Source: Phytoactinopolyspora mesophila (GTDB taxonomy: Bacteria; Actinomycetota; Actinomycetes; Jiangellales; Jiangellaceae). From it: a DNA stretch of 64,000 nucleotides. Of this stretch, positions 21,256-31,032 are shown one piece after another. Location of the stretch: NCBI RefSeq assembly GCF_010122465.1, contig NZ_WLZY01000007.1:348934-412933 (forward strand), written 5' to 3'. Made by a program: the position numbers and the translations under genes. Numbering within the stretch: the first letter of the stretch is position 1; each line of letters begins with the position of its first letter. The notes beneath the pieces are model-generated. The model searched no databases and was not told the origin of the DNA. It worked only from the letters and a program-made list of their open reading frames with translations.

Positions 21256-21654
21256 ATGCTGATCGGCGAACTCGCGAAACGCACCGGCACCACGACCAAG
21301 ACGCTCCGCTTCTACGAGGACGCCGGCCTTCTGCCGGAGCCACCGCGCACGCCCAACGGGTACCGGGACTATCCAGATCAGATGGCGGACCGAATCGGCT
21401 TTATCCACGCCGCCCAAGCGGCCGGGTTCGGGCTACGCGACATCTGGCAGATCCTCGGGATAAGCGACAGCGGCAACCGCCCGTGTGAGCACGTCGGCAG
21501 GCTGATCGATCAGCGCCTCGCGGAGGTGGAACAGCGTATCGCCGAACTCCAGCGGACCCGTCGCGTGCTGACCGAACTAGCCGAACGCACCGCTCGACTC
21601 GATCCAACCGAATGTGCCGGTTACTGCGACGTCATCCAGCCGAGCACGAGATGA
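21256..21654 (+). CDS. MerR family regulator, metal-type
   Basis: 132 residues. The DNA-binding domain is MLIGELAKRTGTTTKTLRFY, followed by NGYRDYPDQMADRIGFI. A dimerisation coiled coil (LIDQRLAEVEQRIAELQRTRRVL) follows. Cys residues at NRPCEHVGR (about 76) and near the C-terminus (ECAGYCDVI) occupy positions used for metal coordination in ZntR/CadR/MerR relatives. It faces the thioredoxin-fold gene across a canonical MerR promoter. The metal, if any, cannot be assigned from these residues alone. Confidence 0.9.
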   Translation: MLIGELAKRTGTTTKTLRFYEDAGLLPEPPRTPNGYRDYPDQMADRIGFIHAAQAAGFGLRDIWQILGISDSGNRPCEHVGRLIDQRLAEVEQRIAELQRTRRVLTELAERTARLDPTECAGYCDVIQPSTR

Positions 21655-21706
21655 CGGCAGGCGCGTTCCGCACGACGTCATCTGAATATCGCAGCGGAGC
21701 ATGGCG

Positions 21707-21722
21707 CTGTACGGTCGTACAG
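21707..21722. promoter_or_regulatory. TetR-type operator upstream of the hydrolase/TetR operon
   Basis: CTGTACG (21707-21713) and CGTACAG (21716-21722) form a perfect 7-2-7 inverted repeat 52 bases before the hydrolase start. GTACG-type palindromes are common TetR operators. The TetR gene at 22742 belongs to the operon it would control. Confidence 0.55.
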
Positions 21723-21774
21723 TAGTCTGTTCATTCGTATTGTCTGTCGCTGCTACATCAGCGAGGAGAATGCC

Positions 21775-22752
21775 GTGCAGTACCGCAACTGGGGTGAGAG
21801 GTGTCCTCGCTGGGACGGGATCCGCAGCGAGACATTGGACCTGGACGGCCGGCGGGTCCACATGCTCCTGGCCGACACCAGCCCGGACGCCCGCCCCGAG
21901 ACGTCGCCCCAGCTGTTGTTGCATGGACTGGCTGGCAGCGGCACGGTCTGGCTGGACGTGATCACGTCGCTCACCGCGTTCGGGCCAGTCATCGCACCCG
22001 ACCTACCCGGGTCGATCTTCGGCGAGACCACGATCGGCCGTGCCTGCCAGGCGCGGCTGGCTGCCAACGTCGTGTTCCTGGACCGGATGACGTTGCACGG
22101 GCTGTCCATGGGCGGCATGGCCGGGCTCCGGTTCGCCGCCGAGCACCCGGGCCGGGTCGACCGCCTGGTCATAGTGGATTCGCTGATGCCCGTGCCTATG
22201 CGGAGACTCGAACGATTCGGCTGGCAGACCCTCGGGCGGCTGGTGCTGACCGTGGGACCGGTGATCGCCCGGATGCTCGTGTGGGCCTGGGGCCGCCGGC
22301 TGGTGGACACCAAACTGCGGTACCTGACCGACCCGGAACAACTGGCCGCGGCAGGGCAGTCGTTCGGTGGAGACATGACCCGGGCCGCCCCCGAGAGCAT
22401 CGCCCTCGCGGCCGACCAGATGCGCGAAGTCCCCAACCATCCGGCCCGGCTTGCGTACGCGGTGACTGCTTTCGCCTCTGCCACATCCGCGGCATTCGTG
22501 TCCCAACGCCGCATGCTGGCGGCGATCGACCGGGTATCAGCGCCTGTGCTGCTGGTCTGGGGCGATCAGGACCGGTTGGTGGCTCGTGAGGTCATCGACC
22601 ACGTGCTTCAGCGGCGGCCCGACTGGCACCTGCAGGTCCTGGAGTCCGCCGGTCACGCCGCGCCATTGGAACACCCCGACGCGTACATCGAAGCAGTATG
22701 CGGCTGGCTGATACGGCCGATCTCGACCGTCCGGGGGCCCGATGTCGACTGA
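21775..22752 (+). CDS. Alpha/beta hydrolase
   Basis: 325 residues from GTG 21775 with GAGGAG upstream. Features are the oxyanion loop LLLHGLAGSG, the nucleophile elbow HGLSMGGMAG (Ser), an acid in WGDQDRLVA, and the catalytic His in ESAGHAAPLEHP. Spacing fits a serine esterase/lipase-like hydrolase. The cap (about residues 145-225) is helical and basic. The gene overlaps the downstream TetR gene by 11 bases, so the two are coupled and the regulator probably responds to the hydrolase substrate or product. Confidence 0.9.
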   Translation: MQYRNWGERCPRWDGIRSETLDLDGRRVHMLLADTSPDARPETSPQLLLHGLAGSGTVWLDVITSLTAFGPVIAPDLPGSIFGETTIGRACQARLAANVVFLDRMTLHGLSMGGMAGLRFAAEHPGRVDRLVIVDSLMPVPMRRLERFGWQTLGRLVLTVGPVIARMLVWAWGRRLVDTKLRYLTDPEQLAAAGQSFGGDMTRAAPESIALAADQMREVPNHPARLAYAVTAFASATSAAFVSQRRMLAAIDRVSAPVLLVWGDQDRLVAREVIDHVLQRRPDWHLQVLESAGHAAPLEHPDAYIEAVCGWLIRPISTVRGPDVD

Positions 22753-23416
22753 GGCGTCGGCATCCGTCGAAGCGAGTCTTGCGGACCTGACCGCACGCGC
22801 CCGGATCCGTCACGTAGCCCTAGCCCAGTTCGCCGAACGAGGCAGCACGGCCACCACCATCCGCGGTGTGGCGCGGGCAGCGGGTGTGTCGCCGAGCCTG
22901 GTCCAACACCATTTCGGCACCAAGGAAGGCCTCCGGAAAGCCTGCGACGCATACGTGATGCAACAGCTGCGCCAAGGTGTGGCCCGTGGCGTGACCGAGC
23001 AGGCGTTGGCCGACCCGGCGTTCGTCGCCGAGACACGTCGGACGGCTCCGGTAGTCCTGCGCTACCTGGCCCGGGCCCTCACCGACGGATGGCCCGCGGC
23101 GACCACTCTGTTCGACCAATCCGTCGCCCTCACCGAAGCCCACCTGACAGGCCAGGGAGCGACCGCGGGGCAATCGACCCGCAACCGTGCAGCGGTGTTC
23201 ACCGCCATGAAACTGGGGGTAGTTGTCCTGCACGAACAGCTCTCACGGGCCATGGCCATCGATACCCTATCCCCGGACGGAATGTCCCAGGTCAGCGACG
23301 CGGTGCTCGACATTGTCTCACCCGCCTTCATCGGTAAGGATCTCGCCGACGCAGCCCGGCACGGCAACACGGGCGGCCCGCCTGAGTCCGCCGCTAGTTC
23401 TCAGCAGCGGCCGTGA
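22742..23416 (+). CDS. TetR family regulator
   Basis: 224 residues. The N-terminal helix-turn-helix is IRHVALAQFAERGSTATTI, RGVARAAGVSPSLVQHHFG, TKEGLRKACDAYV. The C-terminal ligand domain (about 75-205) carries no recognisable signature. It overlaps the hydrolase gene and is probably autoregulated through the palindrome at 21707-21722. It converges on the sulfatase cluster, ending 73 bases before the last sulfatase stop. Confidence 0.9.
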   Translation: MSTEASASVEASLADLTARARIRHVALAQFAERGSTATTIRGVARAAGVSPSLVQHHFGTKEGLRKACDAYVMQQLRQGVARGVTEQALADPAFVAETRRTAPVVLRYLARALTDGWPAATTLFDQSVALTEAHLTGQGATAGQSTRNRAAVFTAMKLGVVVLHEQLSRAMAIDTLSPDGMSQVSDAVLDIVSPAFIGKDLADAARHGNTGGPPESAASSQQRP

Positions 23417-23489
23417 AGATCTGGTCAGCCGTGCTCGTCGGTCGAAGTGTGTCATCGCTCAGCGGGAACGCGAAGCCGACCTTCCGCTG

Positions 23490-24905
23490 TCAGCGTTCTA
23501 GAGCAGGCAGGTCGAAGGTGTCCCCGGTCTGGTCGGCCCATTGCCGCAAGCGTTCATGCAACCCAGCGCGGATCGCGTAGTACGCGGGATCGTGCGCCAG
23601 GTTGACGAACTCGTACGGGTCGTCATCGAGGTTGAACAGCAGCCAGGGTTGTCCCTCGAAACAGGCGTACTTCCAGTTGTCGCGGGTGACGATTCCGCGC
23701 CATGCCTGGCCGACACTCTGCGGGTGCCGCGGCGCCACCGGGATGCCCAGGTAGGCGCTATCGGGAGGCCCGTCCCACACTGGGGGCCGGATACCGGGCG
23801 TGGTCACCACCGCGCTGTAGTCGGTGCCTTCCATCTGCGCCGGCACCGGAAGGCCGCACAAGCCCAGCGACGTCGGTGCGATGTCTACGTGGTTGACCGG
23901 CACATCCGGCCGGTTCGAGTTCTGATGTTCCCGGCTCGGCCCGCCGATCAGGAAGGGGATGCGGATCGATTCCTCCCAGGGCCCGGTCTTGCGCCACTGG
24001 CCGTGCGAGCCGTGCATGTCGCCATGGTCACTGAAGAACACCAGATAGGTGTTCTCAGTCAAGCCGAGTTCGTCGAGCGACGCCCGGATGCGCCCCACGT
24101 TGTCGTCGATCTGCTCGATTCCCGCGTAGTAGCCGGCCAGGTCGCGGCGGGCTCGCTCGGTCACGTCCCTGATATCCGGCACGTTCGGCCGCAGCCGTAC
24201 GTCGCCCGGCGTGTGCCGGGCCATCGCCTCGGCCGGAGCGGTGTACGGGTTGTGCGGCGGCTGCATCGAGAGAACAGCGAAGAAGGGCTGCTCGGGACGG
24301 TCGGCCACCTGCGTTCCGAGCCAGCCGAGCAGGATGTCGGTCAGTCCGTCCGCCTCGAAGCCGGGAACTCGGAAGTGCTCCATCCCGTCGGCCGAATCGA
24401 GCACGGGCACCCCCTGTGGGGTTCCGCCCTTGTCGGTGTGGATTATGCAGTCGAACGGCTGATTACCGTTCTCGTAAGCCCACCAGTCCTCGAAGCCGCC
24501 GCGACGCTCCGGCGGGATCATCCGGTGCCGGATGTCGTCTCCCGGCATCACCGAGCCTCGCTCGGGGCTATTGCCGTCGAGATGCCACTTGCCGATGTAA
24601 CACGTCCGGTAACCCGCGTCACGGAACGCATGGGCCACGGTCAGGGAGCCGTCCGGCAGCGGATCCCCATGCCCAGTCACGCCGTTGTTGTGCGGGTAGC
24701 GTCCGGTCACCATCGCCCCGCGGAACGGGCAGCACAGCGGCGCGCCGGAGACCGCACGGGTGAAGTTGGCCCCCTCGGCGGCAAGCCGGTCGAGGTTGGG
24801 GGTGAACACGTTCGGATCCCCCGCATAGCCGGTGGCCTGCGCCCGCATCTGATCGGTGATCACCCAGATCACATTGGCCGGGCGGTGCGCACCATCCATC
24901 GACAT
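23490..24905 (-). CDS. Sulfatase, Cys-type (third of the operon)
   Basis: 471 residues from ATG 24905, with GAGG 4 bases upstream. The metal-site Asp lies in NVIWVITDQMRA (about 18). The formylglycine precursor motif C-x-P-x-R reads CCPFR at 58-62, followed by VTGRYP. GKWHLDG supplies the usual Lys/His pair, and FFSDHGDMHGSHG the second Asp/His metal set. It hydrolyses sulfate esters after Cys58 is converted to formylglycine. No signal peptide is visible, so it should act on imported substrate. It starts 8 bases after the preceding sulfatase stop. ENGNQPFD and the C-terminal LFNLDDDPYEFVNLA are typical of the S1 family. Confidence 0.93.
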   Translation of the reverse strand: MSMDGAHRPANVIWVITDQMRAQATGYAGDPNVFTPNLDRLAAEGANFTRAVSGAPLCCPFRGAMVTGRYPHNNGVTGHGDPLPDGSLTVAHAFRDAGYRTCYIGKWHLDGNSPERGSVMPGDDIRHRMIPPERRGGFEDWWAYENGNQPFDCIIHTDKGGTPQGVPVLDSADGMEHFRVPGFEADGLTDILLGWLGTQVADRPEQPFFAVLSMQPPHNPYTAPAEAMARHTPGDVRLRPNVPDIRDVTERARRDLAGYYAGIEQIDDNVGRIRASLDELGLTENTYLVFFSDHGDMHGSHGQWRKTGPWEESIRIPFLIGGPSREHQNSNRPDVPVNHVDIAPTSLGLCGLPVPAQMEGTDYSAVVTTPGIRPPVWDGPPDSAYLGIPVAPRHPQSVGQAWRGIVTRDNWKYACFEGQPWLLFNLDDDPYEFVNLAHDPAYYAIRAGLHERLRQWADQTGDTFDLPALER

Positions 24906-24913
24906 GTCGAACC

Positions 24914-26533
24914 TCAACTCTCTGTGGTGAGGCCCCATCGGGCCAGTTCCAGAATCCGTTCGCGGGGCACGACGCCGCAGCGCGCTGCCCACGCCGCCCA
25001 CTCGTAAGCAAGCTCTCGCACCAGGCCGGGTCGCTCCCCTGCGAGATCGTGCAGCTCCGTCGGGTCAACGTCCACGTCGTAGAGCTCCCAGTCGCCCGGA
25101 TACTCCCGGGCGAGCTTCCACGGCCCGCGCCGGACCGCGGCGTTGCCGATGTGCTCGTAGAACTGGCAGCGTTGCTCGTAGCCCGGCTTACCCCGCCATG
25201 ACCCGAGCATGCTGATCCCTTCGAGCGGCAAGACCTCCCGCCCGGAATACGTGTCTGGGTAGGCCGCGTCCGCGACTTCCAGCAGCGTCGGCATGATGTC
25301 CGGCAGGTAGTGCGGCGCGTCGACGACGGTACCGGCCCGCTCTGCCAGCCCGTCCGGCCAATGGACGATGAACGGCGAGGCGATTCCGCCCTCATGGATC
25401 CAGCGCTTGTGCAGCCGGAACGGCGCGTTGGACACGTTGGCCCACGCCCGCCCGGCGAACATGAACGTGTCCTCACCCCCAGGCGGGTAACGCGGATCCT
25501 GCCCTACCCGGACCGCCCGGCCGTCGGTGGTCGCAGCCGGGATGATCTTCGGTCCCCGGTTCGCGTAGTCGGTGCCGAGACTGGCAGGTAGGTCCTCCGC
25601 GGAGCCGCCGTTGTCGGAGAGGAAGACGAATGCCGTGTTATCGAGCTGCCCGGTGTCACGCAACTCGTCCACGATCCGCCCGATCCCGCGATCCATGACC
25701 TCCACCATGGCCGCATACACCTCCATGCGCCGCTGCTCCCAGTCTTTGTCCTCGGCGTCCTCCCAGGCCGAAACCTGTGGATCCCGCGGGCTCAGCTCCG
25801 TCTTCTCACCGACGACGCCCAGCTCGCGCATCCTGGAAAAGCGGCGCTGGCGGACCACATCCCAGCCCTCGGCATACCGTCCCGCATAGGCGGCGATGTC
25901 GGAGTCCCTGGCGTGCAGCGGGAAGTGCGGCGCGGTGTAGGCCACGTAGCAGAAGAACGGCCGCTCGCCCTGCCCGGCGGCATGCTCCCGGATGAACGCC
26001 GCCGCGTTGTCGCTGATGGCGTCCGTGTAGTAGAAGTGCGGGTCGTCCCGCGCCTCGTGCGAGATGTCTTCCTCGCCTCGGTGCAGCCCGGCCGGGGCGA
26101 AGTAGTTGCCGCCGCCGTCCAGCGTGCCGAAGAAGCGCTCGAACCCGCGTCTGGTCGGCCAGGCCGCCGACGGCTCGTCCTTCTCGTGCGAGACGTGCCA
26201 CTTGCCGCTCATGTACGTCGCGTAACCGGCCGCGCCGAGCGCTTCGGCGATCGTCACGCACCGGTCGTTCAAGTTCCCCGGGTATCCGCCCGGCCCGTCG
26301 TCATCCGTCAGTACGCCGATGCCGGCCTGGTGCGGGTGCAAGCCGGTGAGCAACGACGCCCGCGACGGGCTGCACCGGGCCGTCGTCGTGAAATGCCGCA
26401 TCCGCACCCCGCCGTCGGCCAGCGCGTCGAGGTTCGGCGTCGCGATCTCGCTGCCGTAGCAGCCCAGGTCGGAATAGCCGAGATCGTCGGCGAGGACGAG
26501 AACGACGTTCGGCTGCTTCCCGGGCGGACTCAC
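24914..26533 (-). CDS. Arylsulfatase, Cys-type (second of the operon)
   Basis: 539 residues from GTG 26533, whose bases overlap the upstream sulfatase stop (GTGA), so translation is coupled. The canonical CSPSR starts at residue 54 and is followed by ASLLTG. Metal residues are DD in VLVLADDLGYSDLG and DN in FVFLSDNGGS. GKWHVSH and WIHEGG(I) complete the arylsulfatase signature, placing it near AslA-type enzymes. No export signal is seen. It is the longest of the four and has an extended insert between about residues 190 and 260. Confidence 0.93.
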   Translation of the reverse strand: MSPPGKQPNVVLVLADDLGYSDLGCYGSEIATPNLDALADGGVRMRHFTTTARCSPSRASLLTGLHPHQAGIGVLTDDDGPGGYPGNLNDRCVTIAEALGAAGYATYMSGKWHVSHEKDEPSAAWPTRRGFERFFGTLDGGGNYFAPAGLHRGEEDISHEARDDPHFYYTDAISDNAAAFIREHAAGQGERPFFCYVAYTAPHFPLHARDSDIAAYAGRYAEGWDVVRQRRFSRMRELGVVGEKTELSPRDPQVSAWEDAEDKDWEQRRMEVYAAMVEVMDRGIGRIVDELRDTGQLDNTAFVFLSDNGGSAEDLPASLGTDYANRGPKIIPAATTDGRAVRVGQDPRYPPGGEDTFMFAGRAWANVSNAPFRLHKRWIHEGGIASPFIVHWPDGLAERAGTVVDAPHYLPDIMPTLLEVADAAYPDTYSGREVLPLEGISMLGSWRGKPGYEQRCQFYEHIGNAAVRRGPWKLAREYPGDWELYDVDVDPTELHDLAGERPGLVRELAYEWAAWAARCGVVPRERILELARWGLTTES

Positions 26534-28104
26534 CGGCTGTCCTGCGTGCTCATCGACCGTCCCAGCCTGCGCATGAGGTTCTCGTGGCGACCGGGAGGCC
26601 AGGCGACGTCGGGCGCATGCCAGGAGATCGGCGTGGTCGGTGTCGTGGCTGCCAGGCGCTGCTCGAGGTCGTCGGCCAGATGGGCCCGCCCGGTATGCCT
26701 CAAGTGCTGGGCGTAGCGCGCGGGGTCGTTGTAGTACGTCGGGCCCGTTTGCAGCGTCGTGAGCATCGGATCGGGCAGCGCACCCGGCCGCCCGGCATAG
26801 TGGTGCCACCACTCGGCCAGGTGGCTGCGCATCTCGGCGGCAAGGTCCGGCTTCTCGTGCACCAGGTCGCGAGTCAGGTGCGGGTCGGCTGTGACGTCGA
26901 ACAGCTGCTCCCACTCCGCGCGGAACGCGCCCGGATGATACGTACGGATATACATGTGGTCGCGGGTGCGCACCGCACGCTGGTACGTGTGGGCCCCGTG
27001 GCCGAGCACCAGATAATCACGGGACCCGATCCGCTCGCCGCGGATCGCCGGTGCGAACGATTCCCCCTGCCAGCCGTCGGGAACGGGGGCTCCGAGCATC
27101 TCGCACAGCGTCGGCGCGAAGTCGATGTTGTACAGCAGGCTGTCACAGCGCCGGGCTTCATCCGGCAGGTCGTCGGTGACACCGGGCCAGTACACCACCA
27201 GGGGAAGCCGGTGGGTGGGTTCGTTGGCGAGGCCATGCTCGGCGTAGGAGCCATTCTCTCCGAACGACTCCCCATGGTCCGCGCTGACGATGATCGCGGT
27301 CTCATCGGCGATCCCGAGCTCCTCCAGCGTGGCCATCAACTGCCCGAAGTAATGGTCCCAGTACATGATCGCGCCATCGAACCCATTGATGAGGTGCTCG
27401 AAGTCGGCACGGGTCCGGATCGCGTCTGGCATGGTGTCCGGCGCGGGCGACTTCCACTGGGCCCCGAAGTAATGCAGGTCCAGGGCACTGCGCGGGCCGT
27501 ATACCTCGGAATGGGCGTCGATCGCGGCCTGGTCGGGCCACGCGGGAGGCGGGTCCGAGGCGGCCGCTCGCGCTGCCCATTCCGCCCCGGTGAGGTAGTT
27601 GGTATGTGGCTCCCAGTAAGTCAGGTGCAGATACCAGTTGTCCTCGTCCGCGTGCCGGCGCAGCCAGTCCACGGCCACCCGGTTGATGTCGTGCGCTTCC
27701 TCATCGTTGAGAGCTCCGGTGGCGCGGATGTTCTCCCGGAAGTTGCCGCAGAAGTGGTACGCGCGGTGCCGCTCGGCGAACATCGAGACCGCCGCCGTGT
27801 AATACCCGTGTTGTTGCAGCCGCTGTCCGAGCATCGGGCGGTGGGGGTCGGGACCGTGGCCCGGGTCCAGCCGGAAGCGGGCCGCCTCGCCGAAATGCCC
27901 GATCACGCCGTTGGTGATGCCGAACTGCCCGCTGGTCAACGCGGTCCTGGACGGCGCGCATGGTGAGTCGGAGCAGTAATACCGGTCGAAGACGACGCCC
28001 CGGTCCGCAAGCGCCTGAAGATTCGGCGTGGTCGGCCGCCGATATCCGTACGGCTGGGTGTGATCGGCCCGGAGCGTGTCGACGTCGACGTAGATGATCC
28101 GCAT
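26530..28104 (-). CDS. Sulfatase, Cys-type (first of the operon)
   Basis: 524 residues. ATG 28104 (MRIIYVDVDTLRADHTQPYG) is chosen because it shares a base with the stop of the hydrolase gene (TGATG) and is the usual sulfatase N-terminus. The active-site motif CAPSR begins at residue 49 (DSPCAPSRTALTSG). A second metal set is in VSADHGESFGENG, and the substrate-side segment is YNIDFAPTLCEMLG. It lacks a signal peptide. Its sequence is clearly different from the other three sulfatases, suggesting distinct sulfate positions or linkages within one substrate. Confidence 0.93.
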   Translation of the reverse strand: MRIIYVDVDTLRADHTQPYGYRRPTTPNLQALADRGVVFDRYYCSDSPCAPSRTALTSGQFGITNGVIGHFGEAARFRLDPGHGPDPHRPMLGQRLQQHGYYTAAVSMFAERHRAYHFCGNFRENIRATGALNDEEAHDINRVAVDWLRRHADEDNWYLHLTYWEPHTNYLTGAEWAARAAASDPPPAWPDQAAIDAHSEVYGPRSALDLHYFGAQWKSPAPDTMPDAIRTRADFEHLINGFDGAIMYWDHYFGQLMATLEELGIADETAIIVSADHGESFGENGSYAEHGLANEPTHRLPLVVYWPGVTDDLPDEARRCDSLLYNIDFAPTLCEMLGAPVPDGWQGESFAPAIRGERIGSRDYLVLGHGAHTYQRAVRTRDHMYIRTYHPGAFRAEWEQLFDVTADPHLTRDLVHEKPDLAAEMRSHLAEWWHHYAGRPGALPDPMLTTLQTGPTYYNDPARYAQHLRHTGRAHLADDLEQRLAATTPTTPISWHAPDVAWPPGRHENLMRRLGRSMSTQDSR

Positions 28105-28793
28105 CAGATCCATCCCTCCAGCGCACCGACGAAGGCGTCGAGATCATCGCGGTGGATCGTGTGGCCAACGCCGGGCACGATCCGCACCTGCAAACCCCGT
28201 TGCCGCAACTTGCCGGCGGTCGCTTCGGAGAAGAAGTGGCTCTCCGTCGCGAGCAGCACCAGCGACGGCACGACGGGATCCAGGGGCACGACGTCCGCGC
28301 CGGCGATCAAAGCCGCGCCCTCGACCGTGTCCGGGTCCCAGTCGCGCAGTGTCGCCAGTTCGGTGTCGACGTCCTCCGAGCTCCATCGTGGGCTGCGTGC
28401 GACGATGTCCTCTCGCGTCGCATGTTTGAACTGCCTGAACTGGCGCGGGTCGCCGTTTCGGCCGTCGACCAGAAAGGCCGGATCGCCGTAGACAACACGA
28501 GCCGGACGCAGCCGATCGACGGCCAGTGCGAGCGCCACCGCGCCGAGCGAGTGGCCGATCGCGACGTCGATGCCTTCGGGCAACGATTCCACGAGGTCAT
28601 CGGCCCAGTCCTGCGGCGTATAGCGGCCACGGCCGCTCTGGCCGTGCCCACGCAGATCCACACCGATGACCCGATAGCCCTGTTCGGCGATCTTCGGCGC
28701 GACCCGATGCCAGGTGCGCGAGTCGGACATGATGCCGTGAACCAGCAGGGCGGTTCGGTCCCTGTCGCCCCAGGTGCGCGTGTGCAGTCGCAT
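28104..28793 (-). CDS. Alpha/beta hydrolase of the sulfatase operon
   Basis: 229 residues from ATG 28793, 7 bases after the ATPase stop, with GGAG between. Motifs are LLVHGIMSDSRTW, nucleophile elbow AIGHSLGAVAL (Ser), and catalytic His in VPGVGHTIHRDD. The compact size fits an esterase or thioesterase-like hydrolase. Sitting between the transporter and three sulfatases, it may remove acyl groups from the imported compound; that role is inference. It overlaps the next gene by one base. Confidence 0.88.
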   Translation of the reverse strand: MRLHTRTWGDRDRTALLVHGIMSDSRTWHRVAPKIAEQGYRVIGVDLRGHGQSGRGRYTPQDWADDLVESLPEGIDVAIGHSLGAVALALAVDRLRPARVVYGDPAFLVDGRNGDPRQFRQFKHATREDIVARSPRWSSEDVDTELATLRDWDPDTVEGAALIAGADVVPLDPVVPSLVLLATESHFFSEATAGKLRQRGLQVRIVPGVGHTIHRDDLDAFVGALEGWI

Positions 28794-28800
28794 CTTGCTC

Positions 28801-31032
28801 CTACTCCTTCTCGTGGCTGCCGGCCGTCGCCAGCGCGGACATCGACATTTCGCCGGCGAAGTGGCAGGCGGCGAGCTGCCCGCTCGGCGTCTCGGCCAGC
28901 ACCGGCGCCTTCTCCACGCAGATCTGCCGCTCCGGGTTCGTGATCGGCCCAATGGGACATCGCGTCCGGAACCGGCAGCCGGACGGCGGGTTCTTGGGGC
29001 TGGGGAGATCCCCGGTCAAGACGAGACGTTCCCGCTCACGCGTCGCTATGGACGGAATCGGCGACGACGACATCAGCGCGACCGTGTACGGATGCTGTGG
29101 CGCGGCGTACACGGCCTCGACCGGTCCGGACTCGACGATCTTGCCCAGATACATGACCGCGACCCGGTCGGACAGGTGCCGGACGACGGAGAGGTCGTGG
29201 GCGATGAACAGGTACCCGAGGCCGAGCTCGTCGCGGAGCGTCTCCAGCAAGTTGATGATCTGGGCCTGGATGGAGACGTCCAGCGCGGAGACGGGCTCGT
29301 CGCAGATCAGCACCTGTGGCTGAACCGCGAGCGCCCGGGCGATGCCGATGCGCTGGCGTTGCCCACCGGAGAAGGCGTGTGGGTAGCGGTCGAGGTGCCT
29401 GTCATTGAGCCCGACTCGCCGGATGAGCTCGCCTGCCTCGGCGGCCCGTTCAGCCCGGGGCACCCCGCGCATCTCTAGTGCCTCGTCCAGTGACTGCCGG
29501 ACCGTGCGGCGTGGATTGAGCGAGGCGTAGGGATCCTGGAACACGTACTGCACAGTCGACCGGAGCGTGTTCGCACCATTGGGTGTCGAGGCGTCCACCC
29601 GTTCAGGACCTATCCGGATTGCCCCCGACGACGGCTGGTTGATCCCCACCACAGTGCGGGCCAGCGTCGATTTCCCGCACCCGGACTCGCCGACCAGGCC
29701 CAGCGTCTCACCGCCGGCCACCGCGAGACTGACTCCGTCCACGGCGTAGACCGGATCCGGCCGGCCGAAGAGGCTGCGCCGGTCCGAGGCCACGTTCACC
29801 CGCAGGTCCTCGATCACCAGCAGAGGCGCCAGGGAACCCGAACCGGCATCACCAGATCGCGGAACCGAACCCGACGGGTCGCCGGACCGCGAAGCCGAGC
29901 CCGGCGACGGGAAGCCCTCCATGGTTCGGTCGGGCATCGGCGAGCGAGGAACGAGCGAGTCCGCGGGCGGGGAGGGCTTCCCGTCGCCGGGCGACCCAAC
30001 AGCGGGAGGCGACTCCAGCGGCGGGATCGCGTCGCCGCGCTGGGTGACCCAGCAGGCGGCGGCACGGATACCGGGAGCATCGCCCTCACTGTCGCGAGCG
30101 AGTAGCTGCGGCACCTCGGTCCGGCAGTGCTCCTCGGCCAGCCGGCAACGCGGGTGGAACGCACATCCGCTGGGCAACTCGGCTGGATCGGGTGGCGCGC
30201 CAGGGATGGCGGGCAGCCCTTGGGTGCGTGTGCCGTCGTCCCCGTCGTCGATCCGTGGCATCGCCTTGAGCAGGTCGGCCGTGTACGGATGCTCCTGGCG
30301 TGTGAACAGCTCCTCGGCAGAACCACGCTCGACCACCCGCCCGCCGTACATCACAACGACGTCGTCGCAAGTCTCGGCCACGACGCCCATGTCATGAGTG
30401 ATCATCAGCACCGCGACGCCGAGTTCGTCTTTCAGGCGAGCGAGCAGGCGCAGGATCTGCGCCTGGATGGTCACGTCCAGCGCGGTGGTCGGCTCGTCGG
30501 CGATCAGCAGTTTCGGGGAGCTGGCCAGCGCGATCGCGATCACCACACGCTGGCGCATCCCGCCGGAGAATTGGTGTGGGTACTCGCCGATCCGCCGCTT
30601 CGCATCCGGGATGCCGACCTGCTCGAGGAGCTCCAGCGCGTGAACATGTGCGGCGCGTTTGCCCGTGCCGTGCACGATCAGCGCTTCGGCGATCTGGTCC
30701 CCCACGGTCATCACCGGGTTGAGCGCCGACTGCGGGTCCTGGAAGACCATCGCGATCTCACGGCCGCGGACCTCGCGCATCTGATCCTGGGTCAGCCCAC
30801 GCAGATCGCGACCGTTGAACAGGACCTCCCCGGCGACGATGCGGCCGGGCGGATGCACCATCCGCATGATCGACCGGGCCGTCACCGACTTTCCCGACCC
30901 TGATTCCCCGACCACACCGAGCACCTTGCCGCCGTGCAGCGTCAGGTCCACGTCGTTGACCGCGCGGACGGTTCCGGTATCGGTCGCGAACTCGGTGCGC
31001 AGCCCGCGCACCCGCAGCAACGGCGTGTTCAT
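28801..31032 (-). CDS. Fused dual ATPase of an oligopeptide/oligosaccharide-type ABC importer (DppD-DppF type)
   Basis: 743 residues, two complete ABC domains in one chain. Domain 1 (about 5-330) has Walker A GESGSGKS, signature QFSGGMRQR and Walker B LLIADEP. Domain 2 (about 415-735) has [17 protein letters not shown] and LICDEP. Both end with the Cys-containing tail typical of peptide/opine ATPases (SGCAFHPRC and SGCRFRTRC). They energise the two permeases encoded immediately upstream; the ATG overlaps the permease stop (ATGA). The linker (about 345-410) is low-complexity and contains a 22-bp inverted repeat. Confidence 0.95.
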   Translation of the reverse strand: MNTPLLRVRGLRTEFATDTGTVRAVNDVDLTLHGGKVLGVVGESGSGKSVTARSIMRMVHPPGRIVAGEVLFNGRDLRGLTQDQMREVRGREIAMVFQDPQSALNPVMTVGDQIAEALIVHGTGKRAAHVHALELLEQVGIPDAKRRIGEYPHQFSGGMRQRVVIAIALASSPKLLIADEPTTALDVTIQAQILRLLARLKDELGVAVLMITHDMGVVAETCDDVVVMYGGRVVERGSAEELFTRQEHPYTADLLKAMPRIDDGDDGTRTQGLPAIPGAPPDPAELPSGCAFHPRCRLAEEHCRTEVPQLLARDSEGDAPGIRAAACWVTQRGDAIPPLESPPAVGSPGDGKPSPPADSLVPRSPMPDRTMEGFPSPGSASRSGDPSGSVPRSGDAGSGSLAPLLVIEDLRVNVASDRRSLFGRPDPVYAVDGVSLAVAGGETLGLVGESGCGKSTLARTVVGINQPSSGAIRIGPERVDASTPNGANTLRSTVQYVFQDPYASLNPRRTVRQSLDEALEMRGVPRAERAAEAGELIRRVGLNDRHLDRYPHAFSGGQRQRIGIARALAVQPQVLICDEPVSALDVSIQAQIINLLETLRDELGLGYLFIAHDLSVVRHLSDRVAVMYLGKIVESGPVEAVYAAPQHPYTVALMSSSPIPSIATRERERLVLTGDLPSPKNPPSGCRFRTRCPIGPITNPERQICVEKAPVLAETPSGQLAACHFAGEMSMSALATAGSHEKE
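29899..29992. repeat. Palindromic repeat element inside the ATPase linker
   Basis: Arms 29899-29920 and 29971-29992 are perfect 22-base inverted copies (arm begins GCCCGGCGACGGGAAG). They enclose 50 bases with short GAGCGAG/ACGAGCGAG repeats. The element stays in frame and encodes linker residues about 347-378. This looks like a REP/RPE-type palindromic insertion tolerated between domains. Confidence 0.7.

Noticed and set aside
23541-25007. 488-codon rightward frame opposite the third sulfatase
   Set aside because: No motif or ribosome site; explained by strong third-position GC bias.
26584-27966. 460-codon rightward frame opposite a sulfatase
   Set aside because: Antisense shadow with no family signature; the opposite frame has CAPSR and metal motifs.
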